From positions 124,001 to 188,000 of the forward strand of contig NZ_PIZV01000070.1 of NCBI RefSeq assembly GCF_002835665.1: 64,000 nucleotides of DNA, read 5' to 3'. The notes beneath the pieces are model-generated. The model saw only the letters and a list, made by a program, of their open reading frames with translations, was not told the origin of the DNA and did not search any database. Both the position numbers and the translations under genes were made by a program. Shown here in pieces: positions 25,932 to 33,497 of the stretch (position 1 is the stretch's first letter; each line of letters begins with the position of its first letter). This DNA is from Chryseobacterium sp. PMSZPI (GTDB lineage Bacteria; Bacteroidota; Bacteroidia; Flavobacteriales; Weeksellaceae).

Positions 25932-26285
25932 TTATTTTACTCCAAAAAGTTCCTGTAAAGCTTCTACATTCTTCTTATCATTTCCTACAAAAATTTCATT
26001 ATCTGTAAGAAAGACAGGACGCTTCAGAAAGGTATAATGATCCAGCAGTAATTCTTTAAAATCCTTCTCTGTTAAAGACTTCACATCCAAACCTCTCAAT
26101 TTAATCTGAGTAGATTTTTTACTGAATAAAGCTTCGTATGATTTGGTTTTCTTATACATTTCGGCCAATTCTTCTTTAGTAATAGGCTCTTTTTTGATTT
26201 CTCGAAGTTCCCATCCGGTAAGGTCAAATTGTGCTAAAATTTTTCTACAGGTATCACATGTGTTAAGGTGAAATACTTTCTTCAT
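25932..26285 (-). CDS. ArsC/Spx-family thioredoxin-fold protein
   Basis: This 117-residue protein begins KKVFHLNTCDTCRKIL, with a CxxC pair (Cys10, Cys13). It has the ArsC-type helices (YKKTKSYEALFSKKSTQIKLRG) and the LDHYTFLKRPVFLTDNEIFVG strand-turn corresponding to the RP.....G end of the fold. Family members include arsenate reductases, Spx regulators and YffB-like proteins. The arsenate-binding arginine pattern is not evident and no ars genes are nearby, so arsenate reduction should not be assumed. Confidence 0.8.
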   Translation of the reverse strand: MKKVFHLNTCDTCRKILAQFDLTGWELREIKKEPITKEELAEMYKKTKSYEALFSKKSTQIKLRGLDVKSLTEKDFKELLLDHYTFLKRPVFLTDNEIFVGNDKKNVEALQELFGVK

Positions 26286-26399
26286 TATGGTCTCTATTTA
26301 TTTGTTAAAATCTCTTTCATTATGATTTCGTCTTTCAAAAGTAGGATTTAATCTAAAACTTTGGAAATTATTAAATAACTTTATTCAAATTTTATAAAG

Positions 26400-26867
26400 A
26401 TGGAGAACAAACCTATTACTTTTCAGTTCATTTCGGAACCTTCAGATGTCAATTACGGAGGAAATGTGCATGGTGGAAGTGTCATGAAATGGATTGACCA
26501 GGCGGGTTATGCCTGTGCTACTACCTGGAGCGGAAATTATTCTGTAACAGTTTATGTAGGCGGGATCCGGTTTTATGAGCCTATTAAAATCGGGGAAGTG
26601 GTAAAAGTAGATGCACAGGTTATCTATACAGGAACTTCCAGTATGCATATTGCCATCAATGTTTTTTCAAGAAATCTGAAACAGCCTACTTTTGACAAGA
26701 AAACCCATTGTATCATTGTATTCGTTGCAGTAGATGAAAATGGCAAAAAACTTCCCGTTCCTAAATGGATACCGGAAACTGAAGAAGAAAAACAACAGGA
26801 AATATATGCCAAACGCCTAATGGAATTGCGTACCCAGATTGAAGACGAGATGAAACCTTTTCTATAG
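26400..26867 (+). CDS. Acyl-CoA thioesterase, hotdog fold
   Basis: This 155-residue protein has the YciA/cytosolic acyl-CoA hydrolase type signature NYGGNVHGGSVMKWIDQAGYACAT, with Asn/His and Asp active-site candidates. The YVGGIRFYEPIKIGEVVKVDAQVIYTGTSSMHI core and a Glu/Lys-rich C-terminal helix follow. It is expected to hydrolyse medium or long-chain acyl-CoA in the cytoplasm. It is divergent from the ArsC-like gene, with about 115 bases between, and is followed by a 157-base spacer. Confidence 0.88.
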   Translation: MENKPITFQFISEPSDVNYGGNVHGGSVMKWIDQAGYACATTWSGNYSVTVYVGGIRFYEPIKIGEVVKVDAQVIYTGTSSMHIAINVFSRNLKQPTFDKKTHCIIVFVAVDENGKKLPVPKWIPETEEEKQQEIYAKRLMELRTQIEDEMKPFL

Positions 26868-27024
26868 GGGAGTTAGAGTTGGAGAGTCTGAGAGTTTTAG
26901 GGTGATACCTCGTGATTGAAGAAATCAATTTTAGAGCGAAGGAACAAAACCATATATACTTCTTATTATATTGCACACTAAATCAAGATTAACTAATTTA
27001 GTATCAACCCATTTCAAGTATAAT

Positions 27025-27861
27025 ATGAAAAATATCCTTATAATGACAGCCATTCTGTTGATGGTATTTCTTCAGGCACAAACGCATAGGTTTATTTATG
27101 AACTACAATACAAGATGGATTCTACAGACCCTCATCTTGAAAAGTTGAATATGGTATTGGACATCGGTCCCAAAGAAGTAAAGTTTTACGGACAAAATCT
27201 AGCCATTACAGATTCCTTAAATCAAAAATTCGGGATGGATTCTGACTATACCGACATGTCCGGACAGGTAGTAAAAAGAAAAATCAATTCTTTTGATAAT
27301 GAAAACTACATCAATATCAAACAGGGATATTATTCTTTTAAAACCACCGATAAAATCAGTTGGACCATTTCTGGGGAAACTAAAAAGGTAAATCAATATA
27401 CCCTACAAAAAGCAAGTACAAATTTTGGAGGCAGAAGCTGGACAGCCTGGTTTTGTAAAGATATTCCTTTTAATGAGGGACCATTTAAATTTCGGGGACT
27501 TCCGGGACTTATCTTCGAGTTGTCGGATGCTAAGAAAAACTTCATTTATAATCTTGTAAAAAGCCAGAAACTTCCGGAAAGCTATTCCACTGAAAACTTT
27601 GTAGAATCCAACTTTGGAAATAAAGCTGTTCCCATCAATGAAAAACAAAAATATAAATTGGTCATGGAATTTTACAACGATCCATTTGCTTTTGAAAGAA
27701 ACAATTTCAGTAAAACCGATAATAACTTAAAAATCAATATCAATGGAAAGGAAATTCATAATGTTGACGAATTGAATACTCAGACTAAAAATATGCAGGA
27801 AGTCATCAGAAGATACAACAACCCTCTTGAAATTGATAAGGCAATGCACTATCCTCAATAA
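27025..27861 (+). CDS. GLPGLI-family secreted protein
   Basis: The protein has 278 residues from the ATG at 27025; upstream in-frame codons are outside the signal peptide. A signal peptide ends near FLQAQ. The mature protein has the family's WTAWFCKDIPFNEGPFKFRGLPGLIFEL block, with GLPGLI itself at about 158-163. This family is confined mainly to Bacteroidota and is of unknown function. Members are often secreted and sometimes co-occur with TonB receptors, but none is adjacent here. A 141-bp repeat starts 12 bases after the stop. Confidence 0.87.
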   Translation: MKNILIMTAILLMVFLQAQTHRFIYELQYKMDSTDPHLEKLNMVLDIGPKEVKFYGQNLAITDSLNQKFGMDSDYTDMSGQVVKRKINSFDNENYINIKQGYYSFKTTDKISWTISGETKKVNQYTLQKASTNFGGRSWTAWFCKDIPFNEGPFKFRGLPGLIFELSDAKKNFIYNLVKSQKLPESYSTENFVESNFGNKAVPINEKQKYKLVMEFYNDPFAFERNNFSKTDNNLKININGKEIHNVDELNTQTKNMQEVIRRYNNPLEIDKAMHYPQ

Positions 27862-27872
27862 TATAAACACAA

Positions 27873-28013
27873 TAGGTTTTGGCTAAAGCCAATGGAATAT
27901 TTAAAAATGTATTAGGGCGGGCTTCCTTCGTCTACGCTTAGGATCATAACCCACCTCTATTGATGTAGCCAAGCAAATATTGAAATTTAACGACAAGATC
28001 TTTTATCTTTTAT
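27873..28013 (+). repeat. 141-bp dispersed repeat, copy 1
   Basis: It starts TAGGTTTTGGCTAAAGCCAA and ends in AACGACAAGATCTTTTATC. It is nearly identical, in the same orientation, to 30581-30721, with only about half a dozen substitutions concentrated near 27960-27980. It contains a small hairpin (TTGGCT/AGCCAA) and a GC-rich GGGCGGGCTTCC core. There is no open frame or transposase. Confidence 0.9.
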
Positions 28014-28032
28014 CTTTTATCTTTTATCTTTT
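28001..28032 (+). repeat. TTTTATC heptamer tandem repeat
   Basis: Four exact copies of TTTTATC plus TTTT overlap the end of the 141-bp repeat. Copy 2 of that repeat has fewer units, so the tract varies in length between copies. Confidence 0.8.
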
Positions 28033-28049
28033 CTTTTAATCTTAATTCA

Positions 28050-28057
28050 TATATTTG
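28050..28057 (+). promoter_or_regulatory. -7 box driving the fluoride riboswitch transcript
   Basis: TATATTTG matches TAnnTTTG and would start transcription a few bases before the riboswitch P1 stem at 28068. No clear -33 TTTG is present. Confidence 0.5.
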
Positions 28058-28067
28058 CAGTATCAAA

Positions 28068-28154
28068 AAGGAAATGGTGTTCTTCCTTCCCCAACCGCTT
28101 TACAAAAGCTGATGACGCCTGATTAAGAGATTATTAATAGATTAACTGATCAGG
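28068..28154 (+). promoter_or_regulatory. Fluoride riboswitch (crcB motif) upstream of the ClC-type antiporter
   Basis: The aptamer spans about 28068-28120. P1 is AAGGAA (28068-28073) with TTCCTT (28083-28088), closing a loop containing ATGGTGT. P3 is GCTTT (28097-28101) with AAAGC (28105-28109), followed by the invariant-looking TGATG. A pseudoknot pairs GGTGT (28076-28080) with ACGCC (28115-28119). This is the layout of the known fluoride aptamer. Downstream, CCTGAT (28118-28123) can pair with ATCAGG (28149-28154), just before the ATG at 28161. It reuses two pseudoknot bases, which suggests a translation-level switch. Confidence 0.88.
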
Positions 28155-28160
28155 GATACT

Positions 28161-29468
28161 ATGTCAAAAAATCAACCAACATTTGGAGAAAAAGCAATTT
28201 TTCACACTCAATTTTTCTTCAGAAAATTTCCGGCTCTGCCTTATATTGCAAAATGGCTTTGCATTAGTATCATTATTGGAGCATTAGTAGGAACAGCTTC
28301 TGCAGGTTTTCTGCAATCAATGGAATGGGTTACAAACTATAGAGAAAACCACTTATGGCTAATAGCTTTACTTCCAGTAGCTGGTTTTCTTATCGGACTT
28401 TTGTATTATTATTGGGGAAAGGATGTGGAGGCGGGAAATAATCTTCTAATTGATAATATCCATGATCCTAAAGGAATTATCCCGTTCAAAATGGCTCCTT
28501 TTGTTTATTTAGGAACAATTGCCACTCATTTTTTTGGAGGTTCTGCAGGACGTGAAGGTACAGCTCTTCAGATGGCCGGAGCCATTGCCGACCAGCTGAC
28601 CAAACCTTTCAGACTTGATAGAAACGAAAGAAAAATATTAATTATTGCTGCCATTGCTGCAGGTTTTGGCTCTGTTTTCGGAACACCTTTGGCAGGTGCC
28701 GTTTTTGGATTGGAAGTCTTTTTGATCGGAAGAATCCGATACAACGCTATCTTTCCGGCTTTTGCTTCAGCAATATTGGCAGATTGGGCAACCAATTTAT
28801 GGAACGTTAAACACACCCATTATCATATTGATTTCATTCCTAAGCTGGAGTTTTTACCTATCCTGTACAGTATTTTAGCCGGAGTTGCTTTCGGAATCTG
28901 CGCTGCTGCTTTCAGTAGAATTATCCATTGGGCAGGCTCTATTTTCAAATCCAAAATCAAATATCCTCCACTTCGTCCCGTAGCAGGTGGAGTGATTATT
29001 GCTTTAGCTGTTTTTGCAATGGGTACAACACGATATATAGGATTGGGTGTTCCGATTATTGTAGAGTCTTTTCAAAAACAACTTCCATTGTATGATTTCA
29101 TCTTAAAAATGATTTTCACCATTATAACACTTTCTGCAGGATTCAAAGGTGGTGAAGTAACCCCTTTATTCTTTATTGGAGCTACTTTGGGAAGTGCTTT
29201 ATCTTTATTTATACCTCTTCCATTCGGATTATTGGCAGGAATGGGTTTTGTCGCTGTATTTGCAGGAGCAACGAATACTCCTTTAGCCTGTATGCTGATG
29301 GGAATCGAATTATTTGGTGCAGAATCCGGGGTCTATGTGGCAATTGCCTGTGTCGTTTCTTATCTTCTCTCAGGGCATAATAGCATTTACACCCGACAGA
29401 AAATTGGAGAGGCAAAAAACAAAAGGTATGAGAGTCAGGAGGATCGGTCTATATCGGATTTTTTGTAG
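28161..29468 (+). CDS. ClC-family antiporter, probable fluoride/proton exporter (CLC-F type)
   Basis: This 435-residue polytopic protein has ClC signatures: GREGT (130-134, gating Glu132), GSVFGTPLAGAVFGLEV and FKGGEVTPLFFIGATLGS. Chloride-type ClCs have GSGIP and GREGP; here the first is replaced by a GNNLL segment (92-96) and the second reads GREGT. As I recall, such changes mark the CLC-F clade of fluoride/proton antiporters. A fluoride riboswitch lies directly upstream, which agrees. The likely job is to expel cytoplasmic fluoride in exchange for protons. By sequence alone a generic chloride-channel label is also possible, but the riboswitch makes fluoride the better inference. Confidence 0.88.
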   Translation: MSKNQPTFGEKAIFHTQFFFRKFPALPYIAKWLCISIIIGALVGTASAGFLQSMEWVTNYRENHLWLIALLPVAGFLIGLLYYYWGKDVEAGNNLLIDNIHDPKGIIPFKMAPFVYLGTIATHFFGGSAGREGTALQMAGAIADQLTKPFRLDRNERKILIIAAIAAGFGSVFGTPLAGAVFGLEVFLIGRIRYNAIFPAFASAILADWATNLWNVKHTHYHIDFIPKLEFLPILYSILAGVAFGICAAAFSRIIHWAGSIFKSKIKYPPLRPVAGGVIIALAVFAMGTTRYIGLGVPIIVESFQKQLPLYDFILKMIFTIITLSAGFKGGEVTPLFFIGATLGSALSLFIPLPFGLLAGMGFVAVFAGATNTPLACMLMGIELFGAESGVYVAIACVVSYLLSGHNSIYTRQKIGEAKNKRYESQEDRSISDFL

Positions 29469-29474
29469 GTATGG

Positions 29475-29545
29475 TTAGCTGGTTGCTGGTTGTCTGGGTG
29501 CTAGTTGTTTGGGTGTTGGTTGTTTGGGTGTTGGTTATTGGTTCT
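29475..29545 (+). repeat. GTTG-rich 15-base tandem repeat
   Basis: Three consecutive 15-base units occur at 29489-29503, 29504-29518 and 29519-29533. The last two are identical (GTTGTTTGGGTGTTG). Degenerate GCTGGTTG words flank them. The composition resembles the longer tract at 40567-40750. Confidence 0.8.
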
Positions 29546-29619
29546 ACACTACACAGCATTGAACATCGAACCTGTTCCTATTTTTCGCCATTTCCAACTA
29601 TAATTCGTAATTTTACGCC

Positions 29620-30495
29620 ATGTTCGATTACAGATTAAAGGTTTTCCATACGGTAGCATCCAGATTAAGTTTTACAAAAGCGTCAGAAGAACTTCATATT
29701 TCACAACCTGCTGTTACCAAGCATATTAAAGAAATAGAAACTCAACTAAGTACTAAATTATTTGATCGTAAGGGCACTTCTATTCAGCTGACTCAAAGCG
29801 GAAAGATTTTATACGAATATGCTGAGAAGGTTAGAAATATTTATCGTGATCTGGAATTTGAGATCAGTCAAATCAATCAACAGCATAAAGGAAAATTAAT
29901 TATTGGTGCCAGTACTACCGTAGCACAATATATTCTCCCTGAAATACTGGCCAAATTCAACGCTTATTATAAAGATATCAAGATTGAACTTCTTACGGGA
30001 AATACTGAAGCCATTTCATCTCTTTTAAAAGAAGAAAAGATAGATTTGGGAATCATTGAGGGAGAATCTCAATCTTCTTATTTTGATTATAAAACGTTCA
30101 AACCTGATGAAATTGTTCTTACTGCCAAAACAGATCATCCACTGGCGGGAAAAACTTTACAAGTCAAAGATCTCTATAACATTCCTTTTATCTTCCGCGA
30201 GCAAGGCTCAGGAACATTGGAGTTTATCCAAAACCGTTTAAAGGAAAAAGAAATCAATATCAATGAATTAAATACTGTGATTCAACTGGGAAGCAGTGAA
30301 AGCATTAAAAACTATCTACTCCATTCCGATTGCATGGCTTTTCTTTCCATAAGCACTATTTTAAGTGAACTGAAAAACAATACGCTAACCGTTATAGACA
30401 TTAAAAACTTCAGTATCGAAAGAGATTTTCACTTTATTCTCCCAAAAGGTGAACAATCTGAATTAATAGAATTGTTTTTGAGATTTGCAGAGTAG
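29620..30495 (+). CDS. LysR-family transcriptional regulator
   Basis: This 291-residue protein has an N-terminal winged helix-turn-helix (SFTKASEELHISQPAVTKHIKEIETQL) and a CysB/CbbR-like effector-binding domain (LIIGASTTVAQYILPEILAKF, IDLGIIEGESQ). It lies upstream of and on the same strand as a YeiH-type transporter gene. A LysR/YeiH pairing is common in bacteria, so regulation of that transporter is the likely role. The effector is unknown. It is separated from the transporter by about 310 bases, which hold repeat copy 2. Confidence 0.88.
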   Translation: MFDYRLKVFHTVASRLSFTKASEELHISQPAVTKHIKEIETQLSTKLFDRKGTSIQLTQSGKILYEYAEKVRNIYRDLEFEISQINQQHKGKLIIGASTTVAQYILPEILAKFNAYYKDIKIELLTGNTEAISSLLKEEKIDLGIIEGESQSSYFDYKTFKPDEIVLTAKTDHPLAGKTLQVKDLYNIPFIFREQGSGTLEFIQNRLKEKEININELNTVIQLGSSESIKNYLLHSDCMAFLSISTILSELKNNTLTVIDIKNFSIERDFHFILPKGEQSELIELFLRFAE

Positions 30496-30580
30496 TTTTT
30501 GCGCAACACCCAAACTGCTAATAAAACGAAAGCCTATCGTTTTACCAGCCTTACACTTATGAAGTAAGGACATTCTCTTG

Positions 30581-30721
30581 TAGGTTTTGGCTAAAGCCAA
30601 TGGAATATTTAAAAATGTATTAGGGCGGGCTTCCTTCGTCTACGCTCAGGATCATAACCCACCTCTATTGATGCAGCTAAGCTAACATTGAAATTTAACG
30701 ACAAGATCTTTTATCTTTTAT
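30581..30721 (+). repeat. 141-bp dispersed repeat, copy 2
   Basis: Same orientation and same ends as 27873-28013. It differs at a few positions (for example CGCTCAGG versus CGCTTAGG) and has fewer TTTTATC units. It occupies most of the gap between the LysR and YeiH genes. A weak hairpin (AAAACGA/TCGTTTT, 30523-30543) lies just before it. Confidence 0.9.
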
Positions 30722-30807
30722 AACTTATAGTTATCCATCATAACAAAATACAATTTATTTCGTAATACTATATTGCCGAATTTTGTCACATAATTAAAGT
30801 TCGCACT

Positions 30808-31743
30808 ATGAAAGATTTCATTCAAAATGAAACAACACGAAAAATAGTTTTTATTGTATTGGCTATTATATGTTTAACTCCACTTATTTCCTCTCCTATA
30901 GCACTGGCTCTTGGTTTTGCATTAGCCGTTTTTATAGGAAATCCTTTTGAAAAACAGCTCCATCAATATATTCATTTGCTATTGCAGATTTCAATTGTCG
31001 GCTTAGGATTTGGATTGAAACTGGATGAAGCTTTACATGCGGGAAAAACAGGATTAATGTTAACTGTAGTCAGTATTGTAACGGTAATGGTTTTAGGATA
31101 TATCTTAGGAAAGATATTTAAACTGGAAAGACCACTATCCTATCTTCTTTCGGCAGGAACTGCCATTTGTGGCGGCAGTGCCATCGCAGCTGTTTCTCCC
31201 ATTATTAAGCCCAGCACCAAACAAATTTCTCTGGCTCTGGCTATTGTTTTTACTTTAAATTCTATTGCTTTATTTGTTTATCCTGCTATTGGACATCTAT
31301 TACACCTTTCGCAAGAACAATTTGGACTATGGTGTGCTGTAGGAATCCACGACACGAGCTCTGTAGTGGGTGCAGCAGGTAAGTATGGTAATGAGGCCTT
31401 AAAAACAGCTACGACAGTAAAGCTGGCCCGTGCTTTATGGATTATTCCTGTTTCTCTGATTACCATGTTTATTTTTAAAAGCAAAGATTCAAAAATAAAG
31501 ATTCCATGGTTCATTGGATATTTCATTGTGGCAATTCTTCTCAATACTTATTTTCCTTTCTTTGATCAGTTTAGTGTTCCCATAACTGTTTTAGCAAAAT
31601 CAGGATTAAATCTTACCTTATTTTTTATTGGATCAACCCTTTCCATTCAAACATTAAAGACAATAGGCTTTAAACCTTTATTTACAGCTATCCTTCTTTG
31701 GGTAACCATTAGTGTCGGTAGTCTGCTTTATATTATTCACTAA
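30808..31743 (+). CDS. yeiH: YeiH-family putative sulfate exporter
   Basis: This 311-residue protein has about ten hydrophobic helices and the UPF0324/YeiH features IVGLGFGLKLDEALHAGKTGL, LSAGTAICGGSAIAAVSPIIK and WCAVGIHDTSSVVGAAGKYG. Members are annotated as putative sulfate exporters, but direct transport evidence is sparse. The upstream LysR gene supports regulated expression. A strong terminator follows immediately. Confidence 0.88.
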   Translation: MKDFIQNETTRKIVFIVLAIICLTPLISSPIALALGFALAVFIGNPFEKQLHQYIHLLLQISIVGLGFGLKLDEALHAGKTGLMLTVVSIVTVMVLGYILGKIFKLERPLSYLLSAGTAICGGSAIAAVSPIIKPSTKQISLALAIVFTLNSIALFVYPAIGHLLHLSQEQFGLWCAVGIHDTSSVVGAAGKYGNEALKTATTVKLARALWIIPVSLITMFIFKSKDSKIKIPWFIGYFIVAILLNTYFPFFDQFSVPITVLAKSGLNLTLFFIGSTLSIQTLKTIGFKPLFTAILLWVTISVGSLLYIIH

Positions 31744-31748
31744 AAGCA

Positions 31749-31782
31749 GCAGAACCCTTTTGAAAAATCAAAAGGGTTCTGC
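31749..31782 (+). terminator. Strong hairpin after yeiH
   Basis: GCAGAACCCTTTTGA pairs perfectly over 15 bases with TCAAAAGGGTTCTGC, around a 4-base loop. The T tail is weak. It may also end leftward transcripts from the peptide gene. Confidence 0.78.
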
Positions 31783-31824
31783 ATATTAAATGTGGAAATG
31801 TTTATTTCATACTGAAATAGCTTC

Positions 31825-32004
31825 TTAAATAGCAGACTGACCACAAGTATAAACCTGCGGGCAACCTATATATTGCACACAGTACCATGGTCCTGTTACA
31901 GAACCGGAGCAACTGCATCCGCAAAGAGAAAGGTCAGGATTGCCACTGATTCCTCCTGTAATGTTTTTCAAATCTTCTTTTCTTAATTTTTTAGCGTTTT
32001 TCAT
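31825..32004 (-). CDS. Bacteriocin-like double-glycine-leader peptide, Cys-rich
   Basis: This is a 59-codon gene, short enough to be missed by length filters. The product begins MKNAKKLRKEDLKNITGG, a charged amphipathic leader ending in Gly17-Gly18. That is the cleavage signal used by peptidase-containing ABC exporters. The 41-residue core has six cysteines (28, 30, 32, 42, 48, 54), the first three in CGCSC spacing, and is rich in Gly, Ser and aromatic residues. Similar 'bacteriocin-like' peptides are frequent in Chryseobacterium. No modification enzyme or exporter is adjacent, so antimicrobial activity is unproven. A textbook promoter lies upstream at 32056-32085. Confidence 0.85.
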   Translation of the reverse strand: MKNAKKLRKEDLKNITGGISGNPDLSLCGCSCSGSVTGPWYCVQYIGCPQVYTCGQSAI

Positions 32005-32055
32005 AATGTGGTTGTGGTTTAGTTTTAATTAAACAATATAGTTTTAGTCACTTCC

Positions 32056-32085
32056 CAAAGTTAAACAAATATTAATTATTTGCAA
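32056..32085 (-). promoter_or_regulatory. Consensus promoter of the double-glycine peptide gene
   Basis: On the minus strand TTG (32085-32083) is exactly 19 bases from TAACTTTG (32063-32056), a full match to the Bacteroidota consensus. Start of transcription would be about 45 bases before the ATG at 32004. Confidence 0.75.
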
Positions 32086-32182
32086 CAAAATTTATTAAAA
32101 ATTACAATAATATTCTGATTTTAACCCTATTACTATGTTCAAAATCAGGAATAATACGCTACCATTTATTAAACAAAACAAA

Positions 32183-33424
32183 TCATTCAGTAAATTCCAA
32201 ATCTTTATTATGGGTTTCTGAAATTGTATATGAAGAATAAAAAGCAAGTCCAAACACCACTACTCCTACAATAGCAGCACTTTCTATCACAGAAAAGTTA
32301 TGTTTAAGCGTATCAAATGCTAAAATCATAACCGGCACCAATCCTCTTACCATATTCGGCACTGTAGTCGTTGCCGTATTCCTGATATTGGTACCAAACT
32401 GTTCTGCAGCAAGCGTGACAAACATTGCCCAATATCCTGTCCCAAAGCCTAGCCAAACACAAAAAAGATAGTACTTTGTTTCTGTATTTGTATTTCCAAA
32501 CAACATAACACCTACTCCTACTAAAGTGAACGCCAACATGTAAAATATTGCCATTTTCCTGGATTTCAAAGCATGCGAAATAAAGCCACTCATCAAATCT
32601 CCAACAGAAATCCCTACATAAGCCCACATAATTGCTTTTCCGGGGTTGAGATCCTTTATTCCCAATTCAGGGGCAAATTGGTTGGCTAAAACCGCCAGAA
32701 TACCTATACAATACCAGGTAGGGAGTCCCACTGCAATACATTTCAAATATCGTATCAATCTGTCTTTATTGGTAAAAAAGGAAAGAAAATTCCCTTTAGC
32801 AACAGTCTTATGTTCAATATTTTTATAGATTCCGGACTCTGAAACACTTATCCTCAGGAGTAATAACAAGATTCCCATGATCCCGCCAATGATATAGGAA
32901 ATATTCCAACCACCGGCTAATTCTACCGTTAACTGGGCAACCACTGCCCCCATTAATCCGAAACCGGCTACAACGGATGTTCCAATAGCTCTTAGATTCT
33001 TCGGAAGACTTTCAGAAACCAATGTAATTCCCGCTCCAAGTTCTCCGGCCAAACCAATTCCCGCAATGAACCTCAAAGCGGCATATTGATACACCAAATG
33101 CTCTTTTGGAAAATAGGGAAGAAAGCCACAGGCTATATTGGCTAAAGAATACACTAAAATAGAACCAAAGAGTACGGAAAGCCTTCCTTTCTTGTCTCCG
33201 AAAATCCCCCAGAAAACACCACCAATAAGGAGTCCTACCATCTGGCAATTCAGAATAAAGGTTCCGTCAGCATCAGGATTCAATCCGAGAGCTTTTAAGC
33301 TTGGAATTCTTACGATTCCAAATAAAAGGAGATCATAGATATCTACAAAATAGCCCAGGGCAGAAATAATAACGGGAATAGAAAAAATGTACTTCAATTT
33401 TGAAGACAGGGACAGTTCTTGCAT
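32183..33424 (-). CDS. MFS transporter, metabolite:H+ symporter-like
   Basis: This 413-residue protein has twelve probable helices. The loop 2-3 motif GIFGDKKGRLSVLFGS and the LRAIGTSVVAGFGLMGAVVAQ region recall the MHS/SV2-type sugar and organic-acid porters. The N-terminus starts GYFVDIYDLLLFGIVR, another feature of that group. The substrate is unknown. It lies downstream of rny on the same strand, but a terminator separates them. Confidence 0.82.
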   Translation of the reverse strand: MQELSLSSKLKYIFSIPVIISALGYFVDIYDLLLFGIVRIPSLKALGLNPDADGTFILNCQMVGLLIGGVFWGIFGDKKGRLSVLFGSILVYSLANIACGFLPYFPKEHLVYQYAALRFIAGIGLAGELGAGITLVSESLPKNLRAIGTSVVAGFGLMGAVVAQLTVELAGGWNISYIIGGIMGILLLLLRISVSESGIYKNIEHKTVAKGNFLSFFTNKDRLIRYLKCIAVGLPTWYCIGILAVLANQFAPELGIKDLNPGKAIMWAYVGISVGDLMSGFISHALKSRKMAIFYMLAFTLVGVGVMLFGNTNTETKYYLFCVWLGFGTGYWAMFVTLAAEQFGTNIRNTATTTVPNMVRGLVPVMILAFDTLKHNFSVIESAAIVGVVVFGLAFYSSYTISETHNKDLEFTE

Positions 33425-33445
33425 TTTTAAGTTTTGATAAAAATA

Positions 33446-33475
33446 AAAAACCTTTCAATTTCTTGAAAGGTTTTT
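33446..33475 (-). terminator. Terminator after rny
   Basis: AAAAACCTTTCAA pairs with TTGAAAGGTTTTT (13-base arms, 4-base loop). It lies between the rny stop and the MFS start, with T-rich ends in both directions. Confidence 0.82.
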
Positions 33476-33497
33476 ATAAAATATCTTTATGTGATTA

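Noticed and set aside
25932-26285. Arsenate resistance function
   Set aside because: Only the ArsC/Spx fold is evident. No arsB, arsR or acr3 is nearby and the arginine anion site is not clear.
27873-30721. Composite transposon or insertion sequence
   Set aside because: The flanking repeats carry no transposase and no obvious terminal inverted repeats. They are reported only as direct repeats.
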